Origin: Pseudomonadota bacterium
GTDB taxonomy: Bacteria; Pseudomonadota; Alphaproteobacteria; Azospirillales; Azospirillaceae
DNA length: 12,340 nt
Direction: 5' to 3'
Assembly: GCA_023423695.1 (NCBI GenBank)
Contig: JAFAFA010000078.1
Coordinates: forward strand, 1 to 12,340
Made by a program: the position numbers and the translations under genes. Positions 1 through 6,526 of this stretch are shown one piece after another. The notes under the pieces were generated by a model. It was not told the origin of the DNA, ran no database searches, and saw nothing but the letters and a program-made list of their open reading frames with translations. Numbering within the stretch: the stretch's first letter is position 1; each line of letters begins with the position of its first letter.

Positions 1-120
1 TCCGAACGCTCCGAGGTTGCGGTCGAGTGGCAGTGCGGGCAACGCATCCATACTCCTCCAGAGGGGAGGTGATCCTCTACGTCAGCCCCACGGTTACGAG
101 CAAGATGGCGCGAGGGCTGA

Positions 121-384
121 CGGAACCGGCTCGGCTTCTCCGCCAAGATGGCGATTCACCCGACCCAGGTGCCGGTGATCAACGACGCCTACACGCCGTC
201 TCCGGAAGAGGTGGCGCGCGCGGAGCGGATCGGCAGGGCCTACGCCGGGAATCCCGATGGCATCCTTTTGCTGGACGGCACGATGGTTGAGCGGCCCGTC
301 GTGCTGGCGATGGCCCGCCTGCTGACGCGGGCTCGCCGGAGTGGCGTTGCGAACGCTGCGGCAAAAACCGCCGGAGCGGAATGA
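121..384 (+). pseudogene. 3' remnant of a CitE / CoA-ester lyase (HpcH/HpaI aldolase family) gene
   Basis: The reading frame encodes LGFSAKMAIHPTQVPVIN, then TPSPEEVARAERI and a final LLDGTMVERPVVL block. This is the usual C-terminal end of citrate lyase beta-like CoA-ester lyases, which cleave or form C-C bonds in (S)-malyl- or citramalyl-type CoA thioesters. Only about 85 residues remain of a family normally near 280-320. The frame is closed upstream by TGA at 118-120 and another TGA at 70-72. A short family-like stretch (DGARADG, about 100-120) lies in a different frame just before, which suggests a frameshift as well as loss of the 5' part. The first in-frame ATG (148) lies inside the conserved GKxxIHP-like motif, so a real short protein is unlikely. 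The fragment is convergent with the GntR gene, 10 bases away. Family membership is fairly sure; inactivity is inferred, and the 5' end may lie outside the window. Confidence 0.65.
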
Positions 385-394
385 ACCATGGTGG

Positions 395-1126
395 TCAAAG
401 ACCGCTGAGCACGGGATTCATGTTGGCTGGCCGCTTGCTGGAAGCGGACTGCATGGCGGATTGTATGGTCGCCAGATGACCGCTCATCACCTCGCGCGCT
501 TGCTCCGCATCTCGGCGCACGACGGCGTCCACGATGGCCTCATGCTGGTCGCTGTGCTCCTCCCGGAACTCATCCTCGCCGATGTGGCGATATGTCTGGC
601 CCCATTCCCGCTGCCACGGCGCACGGCTTCTGGCGCCCGACACGAACTCCAGAAAGCTGATGAGGACCGGATTCCCGGTGGTCCGTGCCAACGTGGTGTG
701 AAACCGGTTGTCCGCGCGCTCGCAGGCATAAAGGTCGCGGGCGTTCCGTCCCTCCTCGACGCAGGTACGCAGGGCAGCGATCTGGGCGGGCGTCGCCGTC
801 AGGGCCGCTGCGGCGGCAATTCCCGGTTCGATGGTCAGGCGGGCGTTCATGAGATCCCAAGCCGACGTCATCGTCACCAGCAGGGACATCCGCACCGGTT
901 CATGCACGGGGCGCGGGCCGTAGAAGGTGCCCTGTCCGACATGGCGCCAGACAAGGCCCTCGGCTTCCAGCGCCTCCAGGCAAGCCCGCAGGGTTGTTCG
1001 GCCCATCCCAAGGAGTGGGGCGAGGGAGCGTTCGGGCGGCAACCGGTCATGCGGCATGCAGTTCTGCTCCCGAAGGAACCGCCGGAGCCGCTCCAGATCG
1101 GCAGCCCGGTGAGATCGCGCACCCAT
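395..1126 (-). CDS. GntR-family regulator, FadR/FCD subfamily (copy 1)
   Basis: A 243-residue transcription factor. Residues about 8-70 form a winged helix-turn-helix with the GntR signature (LPPERSLAPLLG, then EALEAEGLVWRHVGQGTF). Residues about 90-225 form an all-helical FCD ligand-binding domain. The metal/ligand set of FCD proteins is visible as D139, H143, H195 and H217. The ATG at 1126 is chosen because GGGAGAGG precedes it and because the protein then starts level with its paralogue at 4193; a longer frame upstream would read through the divergent promoter. It diverges from the gamma-glutamyltransferase-like gene with a 121-base gap containing an operator-like repeat. Known members are usually repressors of the adjacent catabolic gene, relieved by a small carboxylate. 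Control of itself and of the hydrolase gene is inferred. The effector is unknown. Confidence 0.92.
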   Translation of the reverse strand: MGARSHRAADLERLRRFLREQNCMPHDRLPPERSLAPLLGMGRTTLRACLEALEAEGLVWRHVGQGTFYGPRPVHEPVRMSLLVTMTSAWDLMNARLTIEPGIAAAAALTATPAQIAALRTCVEEGRNARDLYACERADNRFHTTLARTTGNPVLISFLEFVSGARSRAPWQREWGQTYRHIGEDEFREEHSDQHEAIVDAVVRRDAEQAREVMSGHLATIQSAMQSASSKRPANMNPVLSGL

Positions 1127-1161
1127 GGTTCCTCTCCCGTCCGCAACCCAAGCACCGTCAT

Positions 1162-1182
1162 CGAACCATTTTGCAAACCAAT
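1162..1182 (-). promoter_or_regulatory. Putative GntR operator, copy 1
   Basis: Read on the minus strand, half-site ATTGGTTTG (1182-1174), spacer CAA, half-site AATGGTTCG (1170-1162). It matches the elements at 4158-4178 and 5632-5652 at 16 of 21 positions each. It lies 35 bases upstream of the GntR start and overlaps a GATAAT hexamer (1186-1181, minus) that could be the -10 of the regulator promoter. Operator function is inferred from position and recurrence. Confidence 0.6.
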
Positions 1183-1247
1183 TATCAGTGAGTCCACCGT
1201 TTCGTGCGGGGGCGACGTTCGTCCCGGCGTTCCGACAGGGAGGACAC

Positions 1248-2996
1248 ATGGCCGAAACAAAATCATTGATGGCGAGCCTGCTGGTTGCGGGCATCACGCT
1301 TTCCGCGGGTGGAGCACCAGCCTTGGCGTTGGACACCACCGGCCGGTACTGCGACACGCCATCACGCTGCATCGATCCCATGACCAGGCACGGGATGGTG
1401 ACCAGTTCGAATTATCTCGCCACCCAGGCCGGTCTCGACGTGCTGCGCAACGGTGGCAATGCTGTGGACGCCGCGATCGCCGTGGCGGCGACGCTCGCCG
1501 TCGTCTATCCGCAGATGACCAGCATCGGCGGCGACAATTTTTGGCTCATCCACAACGCGAAGTCCGGCGAACTGAAGGCGCTGAACGCCAGCGGACGCGC
1601 CGGCGAGAAGGCCGACATCGCTTTTTACACGAGCAAGGGGTTGGAGAAGATTCCGGCCCGCGGCTATCAGGCGGTCAACACGGTACCCGGCGCCATTTCG
1701 GGCTGGGATGAAGCCCACCGCTACGCCAAGGAAACCATGGGCCGCAGCTTGCCTTGGAAGCGGCTGCTGGAGCCGGCGATCCACTACGCCCGAGACGGAT
1801 TCGCCGTCACGCCCAGCCTTGCCTACTGGTCGAAGGTCGACACCGATACCAAGGACAAGGAGTTCCACAATCTTCAGCGCTTCGACGAGTTTCGGCGCGT
1901 CTTCCTGCGCGGCGATGGACAGCCCTTCACGACCGGCGAGGTGCTGAAGCAGCCGGACCTTGCCGAAAGCCTCACGATGATTGCCGAGGGTGGCGCCGAG
2001 GCCTTCTACCGCGGCTCCATCGCGGAAAAGATCGTCGCCGACCTTCAGGCGAACGGTGGCGTCCTGACGCTGAAGGATTTTGCAGACCACAAGGCCGACT
2101 GGGTGCAACCCATCCAGGTGCGCTACCGTGGCTTCACGGCCCACAACCTGCCACCCAACACCCAGGGCATGGCGTCGCTCGCCATCCTCAACATCCTGAA
2201 CAATTACGACGTGAAGGCACTCGGCGAAGGATCGGCCGACTACTATCACCTGATCGTGGAAGCGACCAAGCAGGCCTTTGCCGACCGCGACAAATACCTG
2301 TCGGACCCAGACTTCGTGAAGATTCCCGTCGATGAACTGCTGTCAGCCCAGCACGGCAAGGATCAGGCTGCGCGGATCGCCATGGACAAGGCGGCCACCA
2401 ACGTGAAGCCGCTGGACCCCAAGGGCGATACCGTCTGGTTCGGTGTGGTGGACCAGGATGGCAACGCCGTGTCGATGATCCAGAGCGTCTACCACGATTT
2501 CGGCTCCGCCATCGTGGCGAAGGGAACCGGCATCCTGCTCCAGAACCGCGGCAGCTTCTTCGCGCTCGATCCCACTCACATCAACCGGCTGGAGCCGCGC
2601 AAGCGTACGTTCCATACGCTGAACCCGGCGATGCTGATGAAAGACGGCAAGCCGTTCCTGGTGTACGGAACGATGGGAGGGGAGGGACAGCCTCAGACCC
2701 AGGCGGCCATCGTCACCCGCGTCGTCGACTTCGGCATGACTCCGCAGGACGCGGTCAACGCCCCACGCTGGCTGCATGGCCGGACCTGGGGCGCGTGGTC
2801 AAACGACCTGAAGCTGGAAGGCCGCATCCCCACCGCCGTCGTCGACGACCTGAAGCGGCGAGGCCATCCCGTGAACGTCATCGAGAATTTCACGGACGCG
2901 ATGGGGCACGCCGGTGCGATCCTCATCGATCCGTCCACCAGCGTGCTGTACGGCGCCACGGACCCGCGCGGCGACGGCACGGCCGCCGGCTATTGA
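1248..2996 (+). CDS. ggt: Exported gamma-glutamyltransferase-family Ntn-hydrolase (YwrD/HpxW-like)
   Basis: A 582-residue self-processing hydrolase of the gamma-glutamyltransferase fold. A signal peptide occupies residues 1-27 (hydrophobic LLVAGITLSAGG, cleavage after APALA), so it acts in the periplasm. The family signature NGGNAVDAAIAVA is at 68-80. The autocleavage/catalytic threonine is T395 in GDTVWFGVVDQDGNAVS, which would give a large subunit ending at D394 and a small subunit of 188 residues. The oxyanion-hole glycines are G477-G478. The residues that hold the gamma-glutamyl group in E. coli GGT (R114, D433, S462, S463) appear replaced, as in YwrD or oxamate-amidohydrolase (HpxW)-type members, so the substrate may be another amide. 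The ATG at 1248 follows GGGAGG with a 4-base spacer and starts exactly at the signal peptide. The gene diverges from GntR copy 1. Family certain, substrate unknown. Confidence 0.93.
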   Translation: MAETKSLMASLLVAGITLSAGGAPALALDTTGRYCDTPSRCIDPMTRHGMVTSSNYLATQAGLDVLRNGGNAVDAAIAVAATLAVVYPQMTSIGGDNFWLIHNAKSGELKALNASGRAGEKADIAFYTSKGLEKIPARGYQAVNTVPGAISGWDEAHRYAKETMGRSLPWKRLLEPAIHYARDGFAVTPSLAYWSKVDTDTKDKEFHNLQRFDEFRRVFLRGDGQPFTTGEVLKQPDLAESLTMIAEGGAEAFYRGSIAEKIVADLQANGGVLTLKDFADHKADWVQPIQVRYRGFTAHNLPPNTQGMASLAILNILNNYDVKALGEGSADYYHLIVEATKQAFADRDKYLSDPDFVKIPVDELLSAQHGKDQAARIAMDKAATNVKPLDPKGDTVWFGVVDQDGNAVSMIQSVYHDFGSAIVAKGTGILLQNRGSFFALDPTHINRLEPRKRTFHTLNPAMLMKDGKPFLVYGTMGGEGQPQTQAAIVTRVVDFGMTPQDAVNAPRWLHGRTWGAWSNDLKLEGRIPTAVVDDLKRRGHPVNVIENFTDAMGHAGAILIDPSTSVLYGATDPRGDGTAAGY

Positions 2997-3049
2997 TGAC
3001 CGGACGGCACCGGGGATCCCCGACCTGAACGGCCGGTCGTTTGGATGGG

Positions 3050-3077
3050 CCCAGCCGTGGATGGTTCCACGGCCGGG
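3050..3077. terminator. Hairpin between convergent genes, likely bidirectional terminator
   Basis: GCCGTGG (3054-3060) pairs perfectly with CCACGGC (3067-3073) around a 6-base loop. Outer CCC/GGG pairs (3050-3052 with 3075-3077) extend it past one mismatch. It sits in the 102-base gap between the hydrolase stop and the transporter stop. A 12-base palindrome (CGGGGATCCCCG, 3011-3022) lies nearby. There is no T-tract, so termination is inferred from position. Confidence 0.5.
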
Positions 3078-3098
3078 TCGACCCCGACTTCGGAGTCC

Positions 3099-4088
3099 TC
3101 ACGACCGTCCGCCGTCTCCAGGCTCCGACAAGCCGGCTTTCGCCGAATAGCGGCGGGCAAGGACAGCGCCGATCAGGATCTGGATCTGGTTGTAGAGCAC
3201 GATCGGCAAAATGATCATCCCGAAGCCGCTCGAACCGGCAAAGATCACCTGCGCCAGCGGCAGACCGGAAGCCAGGCTCTTTTTCGATCCGCAGAACACC
3301 GCCGCAATCTCGTCCTCGCGCCGGAAGCCGAGCAGACGGGACCCGTGGATGGTGAAAGCCAGCACGATGAGAAGAAGGAGGGTGCACAGCCCGGTCGCGA
3401 ACAGGAGCGCCTCCACCGGCAACACCGTCCACAGGCCCACGGTGACCGACTTGGAAAAGGCGGCGTAGATGATGAGGACGATGACCGATTGGTCGTAGTT
3501 GTCGAGCCAGTGCTTCCTGGCGGCCAGGAAGCCGCCCACGCGGCCGTGGATGGCTTGGCCGGCTGCGAAGGGCAGAAGAAGCTCGAAGACGACATCGCCC
3601 AGGACGCGGTCGAGTACGACCGATCCCGCGGCCGTCGAACTGATGAACAGCGCCATCAGCATCGGCGTCAGCAACAGCCCGAACACGTTGGAACCGGCCG
3701 AGTTGCATACGGCCGCCGGCACGTTGCCTTTCGCCAGCGCCGTGTAGGCAATGGACGACGACACCGCGGACGGCAGGACCGCCAGATAGATGAATCCGAG
3801 GCTCAGATCGGCGGGCAGCAGGGCGTTGGGCAACAGCCGGAGCGGTTGGACGACGAGCGGAAAAACAATGAACGTGGTGGCGAAGATGAACCCATGAAGC
3901 CGCCATTGCTTCAATCCACCGATAATGGCTCTGGGCGACAGTGCCGCGCCATGCCCGAAAAAGAGCAGCATGACTCCCGCCGTGCTCAGCCAATCCACGA
4001 TCTGCGCCGCTTGGCCGGTTGCTGGAAACATGGTCGCCACTGCGACGGCCGCGATCATCAATACAAGGAATGGATCAAGCTTCATCAT
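3099..4088 (-). CDS. SBF-like (bile acid:sodium symporter superfamily, YfeH-type) transporter
   Basis: A 329-residue inner-membrane protein made almost entirely of hydrophobic segments, about nine or ten helices, the size expected of the YfeH/SLC10A7-like (SBF_like) branch. Family landmarks include FFGHGAALSPRAIIGGLKQW after the second helix, LPSAVSSSIAYTALAKGNVP followed by CNSAGSNVFGLLLTP (the re-entrant/crossover region), and FCGSKKSLASGLPLAQVIF late in the protein. Relatives are sodium-coupled carriers of organic anions; many bacterial members have no known substrate. ATG-ATG at 4088/4085 opens the frame just before the first helix; the ribosome site is weak. It diverges from GntR copy 2 and converges on the hydrolase gene. 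Uptake of a compound released by the hydrolase is an inference from this layout. Confidence 0.88.
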   Translation of the reverse strand: MMKLDPFLVLMIAAVAVATMFPATGQAAQIVDWLSTAGVMLLFFGHGAALSPRAIIGGLKQWRLHGFIFATTFIVFPLVVQPLRLLPNALLPADLSLGFIYLAVLPSAVSSSIAYTALAKGNVPAAVCNSAGSNVFGLLLTPMLMALFISSTAAGSVVLDRVLGDVVFELLLPFAAGQAIHGRVGGFLAARKHWLDNYDQSVIVLIIYAAFSKSVTVGLWTVLPVEALLFATGLCTLLLLIVLAFTIHGSRLLGFRREDEIAAVFCGSKKSLASGLPLAQVIFAGSSGFGMIILPIVLYNQIQILIGAVLARRYSAKAGLSEPGDGGRS

Positions 4089-4120
4089 CGCGTTTCATTC
4101 GGTTGCAATCCGCAGGCGCA

Positions 4121-4149
4121 TTGCCGGGCGGCATCAGAACCGCTATAGA
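4121..4149 (+). promoter_or_regulatory. Candidate sigma-70 promoter of GntR copy 2
   Basis: TTGCCG (4121-4126), a 17-base spacer and TATAGA (4144-4149). Transcription would start near 4156, directly before the operator-like repeat at 4158-4178, an arrangement that fits autorepression. Assigned by eye from hexamers and spacing. Confidence 0.4.
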
Positions 4150-4157
4150 AGGATGTG

Positions 4158-4178
4158 ATTGGCCTGCAAATTGGTCTG
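4158..4178 (+). promoter_or_regulatory. Putative GntR operator, copy 2
   Basis: Half-sites ATTGGCCTG (4158-4166) and ATTGGTCTG (4170-4178) are separated by CAA. It differs from the element at 5632-5652 at only two of 21 positions. It lies 14 bases before the ATG of GntR copy 2, in the 104-base gap shared with the divergent transporter, and points toward the regulator as copy 1 does. Confidence 0.65.
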
Positions 4179-4192
4179 AACGAGAGCTGTCG

Positions 4193-4879
4193 ATGTCCGG
4201 TCGCATGGGGATTGCCGAAGCCGAGAGGCGTCTTCGCTCATATCTCGAAGACGAAGGATTTGGCCCGCAGGACCGGATCCATCCGGAACGCGCCTTGGCC
4301 GCGACGATCGGCTGCAGCCGTGAAACGATTCGGAGAGCGCTCCGCACTCTCGAAAACGAAGGACTCGTCTGGAGTCATCAGGGCAAGGGGACGTTCATCG
4401 GCCCAGCCCCGGCCAGCGTCGACCGGCCGGTACAGCGCGTGATCGAAACGGCTTCGACGTCCCATCTGATTGAGGCACGCCGCGTCTATGAACCGGCCCT
4501 GGCCGCCGCCGCCGCCCAGTCCGCGACCGCCGACGACATCAGGGCTCTGCGCGACCTTGCCCGCGGCACCGGCACCGCACGGGACTGGCGCGAATACGAG
4601 CATTTCGACGACGCCTTCCACAAGGCGGTCGCACGGGCCAGCGCCAACCCGCTGCTGATCGCGATCTTTCTCACGCTCGCCTCGGTGCGGGGACGGGCGC
4701 CCTGGCAGCGCCAGCACGACGCGCTGTTCCGAAAGGCGGGCAAGCATGATTACGCTGCCGAACAGAGCAAACTGCATCTGGCCATTGTCGACGCGATCGA
4801 AGCCCGTGATGGTGAGGCCGCGCGGCGGATGATGCTGGCCCACCTCGACAGCATCCGCGGCCTGTTTGAACGTACTTGA
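4193..4879 (+). CDS. GntR-family regulator, FadR/FCD subfamily (copy 2)
   Basis: A 228-residue paralogue of the regulator at 395-1126. The winged helix-turn-helix spans about residues 8-70 (IHPERALAATIG, TLENEGLVWSHQGKGTF) and the FCD domain about 90-222. All landmarks fall at the same residue numbers as in copy 1: GLVW at 57-60, D139, H143, RAPWQR at 168-173, H195 and H217, so the two align without gaps. Copy 1 is longer only by a short C-terminal tail. The recognition-helix region is only partly conserved (CSRETIRRAL against MGRTTLRACL). The ATG at 4193 gives the same N-terminal length as copy 1; ATG 4205 is an alternative. It probably controls itself and the divergent transporter; cross-control with copy 1 is inferred from the shared operator. 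The effector is unknown. Confidence 0.92.
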   Translation: MSGRMGIAEAERRLRSYLEDEGFGPQDRIHPERALAATIGCSRETIRRALRTLENEGLVWSHQGKGTFIGPAPASVDRPVQRVIETASTSHLIEARRVYEPALAAAAAQSATADDIRALRDLARGTGTARDWREYEHFDDAFHKAVARASANPLLIAIFLTLASVRGRAPWQRQHDALFRKAGKHDYAAEQSKLHLAIVDAIEARDGEAARRMMLAHLDSIRGLFERT

Positions 4880-5000
4880 GGCTCCCATCCCATCGCATGA
4901 CTGGTACGATATCGGCCAGGAGCATGGCGTGGGCGGCGATCACCGCGAAGCAACCGGGGAAGCCGCCCTCACGCCGATTTGCGCGCCGATGTCCGTCTCA

Positions 5001-5408
5001 TCACAAGGTCGTCATCGTGGTCAGGAGTGTGCGAAGTTGGTGCGGGTCGATTGGCTTGCGGAGCACGTTGATCTCTTCGGCCATCAGGCTGTCGTCATGG
5101 GTCATGAGTTCATTGATAAGGAGGATCGCCGGAAGCCGCCTGCCCGAAAGCGCGCGGACTGCACGAATGGCATCGATCCCGCTTTCACTTGCATGGGGAC
5201 GGTAATCGGATATCAGGATATCGGGGATCCTCTGGGCGTTCTTGAGTGCGGAGAGCATTTGTCTTGCGGAGGGGGCATCAAGAACATCATAGCCCCAGCG
5301 GCCAATGAGAGTCCTCATGGCCGTTCGAAGAAAATCATTGTTCTCCAACAATAACACAAGGCTCCCATCGATGCTCTTGTGAGTGAGTTCCTTGTCATGA
5401 GAACACAT
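5001..5408 (-). CDS. Stand-alone response-regulator receiver domain protein
   Basis: A 135-residue protein consisting of one REC domain with no output domain. The phosphoacceptor is D68 in PDILISDYRP and the conserved lysine is K118 in VLRKPID. The first acidic pair reads E22-N23 rather than two acids, and the position usually Thr/Ser at the end of strand 4 is N99 (AILLINE). The sequence (RWGYDVLDAPSA, then GIDAIRAVRAL) resembles the C-terminal receiver of hybrid histidine kinases, so it may have split from one. No kinase is in the window. The ATG at 5408 has no clear ribosome site and directly follows a small inverted repeat (AAGCGG/CCGCTT, 5411-5424). A GTG at codon 18, preceded by GGGAG, is an alternative start. 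It may act as a phosphate sink or protein-interaction regulator; the partner is unknown. Confidence 0.82.
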   Translation of the reverse strand: MCSHDKELTHKSIDGSLVLLLENNDFLRTAMRTLIGRWGYDVLDAPSARQMLSALKNAQRIPDILISDYRPHASESGIDAIRAVRALSGRRLPAILLINELMTHDDSLMAEEINVLRKPIDPHQLRTLLTTMTTL

Positions 5409-6130
5409 TGAAGCGGCCCCGCTTTCTGCCTCTCTTCATCAATGCATGCTTGGTAAAGGCTACCGGGGTTTGGTGAGGCAGCCGGCGCCTTCGGGCTTAT
5501 CGAGGGCAGAGATCCGTAGACAGCTGTGGTGGCGCGGGTTGCCGCGAAGTGAACAACCAACGGAAGAAAAATGTGAGGTCATTGTCATGTTTCCGAGCTG
5601 TTGCCATGGACAGCCATTAATTTGACCGCCGATTGGTCTGCTAATTGGTCTGGAAGGTCTGCACAGGCGTCCCGCGTCGGCCCGCGGCGTCATCCGGATA
5701 CCGCCATGGTGCCGCCGGGCTGTTTTGGCGCCGTGCTCACCACAGCGTCGAGTACGGCGCACAGGGCGCGACCGCCGCAGTGAGGGGATTGCCGGAACGG
5801 GACGGAGTGCTTGGCAGCGGAAGTGCGGCTATCGCCGAAAGGCAGAAGAGTCGAGAAGCGGATTGGGCGATGGAGGCAGGCGCTCGGTCCTGCGTTGCGC
5901 GTCCCCGCCGATACAGCGCAAGCCATCCAAATCACCGAACCTCATCAGATGACTCGTCCGTTCCATCGAGTATGTCCAACGGGTGGAAGGAACGGCGGCC
6001 CCGATGTTTCTGTGCTCGAGTCAGACTTGGAACTGGGCACCATGACCTTGGTGATACAGTTTTAGTTGCTGACACAAGAAAGTATCTCATTTTGAAGAAC
6101 GTACTCGCCACCCGACTCCCCAGCCTAGGG
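5409..6130. other. Long stretch without a convincing gene
   Basis: About 720 bases with several overlapping open frames but none with family-like sequence or a good ribosome site. It contains the third copy of the GntR operator-like repeat (5632-5652). On the minus strand just above the receiver gene, a short ISALDKPEGAGCLTKPR-like segment (about 5460-5510) is faintly like the end of a receiver domain. Decay of a former gene is possible, but the sequence does not show what it was. Confidence 0.4.
5632..5652 (+). promoter_or_regulatory. Putative GntR operator, copy 3 (orphan)
   Basis: Two identical half-sites ATTGGTCTG (5632-5640 and 5644-5652) are separated by CTA. A further GGTCTG lies at 5656-5661. 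It matches copy 2 at 19 of 21 positions. The nearest gene starts are 223 bases away (receiver gene, minus) and about 870 bases away (Rnk-like gene, plus). If it is oriented like the other two, the controlled gene should lie to its right, where none is recognisable. Confidence 0.5.
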
Positions 6131-6160
6131 CTTGACAAAACGGGGTAGGGGCACAATTAT
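6131..6160 (+). promoter_or_regulatory. Strong sigma-70-type promoter
   Basis: CTTGACA (6131-6137) contains a perfect -35 hexamer TTGACA (6132-6137), followed by 17 bases and AATTAT (6155-6160). It would start transcription near 6167, about 360 bases before the first Rnk-like gene, leaving a long leader. CTTGAC is the typical alphaproteobacterial housekeeping -35. Confidence 0.6.
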
Positions 6161-6236
6161 TTACATCACCATGATCACAAGCCAATCAGCCAAACGATTC
6201 CTGCTTTTTTCGGGTGGCCTGCTCGCAGGATAGCTC

Positions 6237-6423
6237 GCCCTGGAATCCTGGACGGAATCAAACCGTTTGAGCAGGATCCAGGGCTTTCGCTGACATCGTG
6301 ATCGCGCCGTGCGTCGAAGAGACGCTCGGCTGCGCCGTCCATCAGCCATTCTCAATCCCAGATAGCTTGACGAATTTCGGACGCGGGCATGCGCCTATTG
6401 CCGTCAATGCTGACGGATGCGCA
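6237..6423 (+). promoter_or_regulatory. Hairpin-rich leader or possible small RNA
   Basis: Three hairpins lie between the promoter and the Rnk-like gene. Hairpin 1: 6237-6250 pairs with 6272-6284 (13 pairs with one bulged A), with an inner ACGG/CCGT stem. Hairpin 2: 6307-6315 pairs with 6321-6329 (CCG and GCGTC arms, one T-T mismatch, loop GAAGA). Hairpin 3: CCGTCA (6401-6406) pairs with TGACGG (6411-6416), enclosed by TGCGC/GCGCA (6390-6394 with 6419-6423). No long coding frame with family-like sequence crosses it. It may be a regulated 5' leader or a separate RNA; no known riboswitch class was recognised. Confidence 0.45.
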
Positions 6424-6526
6424 CCCGTTCGAGAGTCGTGACCGGATGCGGCATGTCCAGAAGGACGGCGGCGGCTAAATGCGGGGCGAGGATGTCTCCT
6501 GCGTTTTCTTGGCTTGGGTGAGGGTC

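Noticed and set aside
341..1711. Long plus-strand open frame over the first GntR gene
   Set aside because: It is antisense to a clear GntR/FCD gene and has low-complexity shadow composition; high GC explains its length.
2923..3993. Long minus-strand open frame over the transporter gene
   Set aside because: It overlaps the well-supported SBF-like gene in another frame and has arginine/proline-rich shadow sequence.
4880..5000. Minus-strand hydrophobic stretch (AVIAAHAMLLADIVPVM)
   Set aside because: Too short for a membrane gene, with no start signal or homologous pattern; it overlaps the end of GntR copy 2.
5460..5510. Minus-strand segment ISALDKPEGAGCLTKPR resembling the end of a receiver domain
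   Set aside because: It is too short, lacks the spacing of a real receiver, and the upstream frame is not family-like; chance similarity cannot be excluded.
5645..6148. Possible 167-residue protein in the gene-poor region
   Set aside because: No ribosome site, no recognisable family, and overlapping frames are equally open; it begins inside the operator-like repeat.
6161..6355. Small minus-strand open frame of 64 codons
   Set aside because: It runs antisense through the hairpin-rich leader, is arginine-rich and has no family resemblance.
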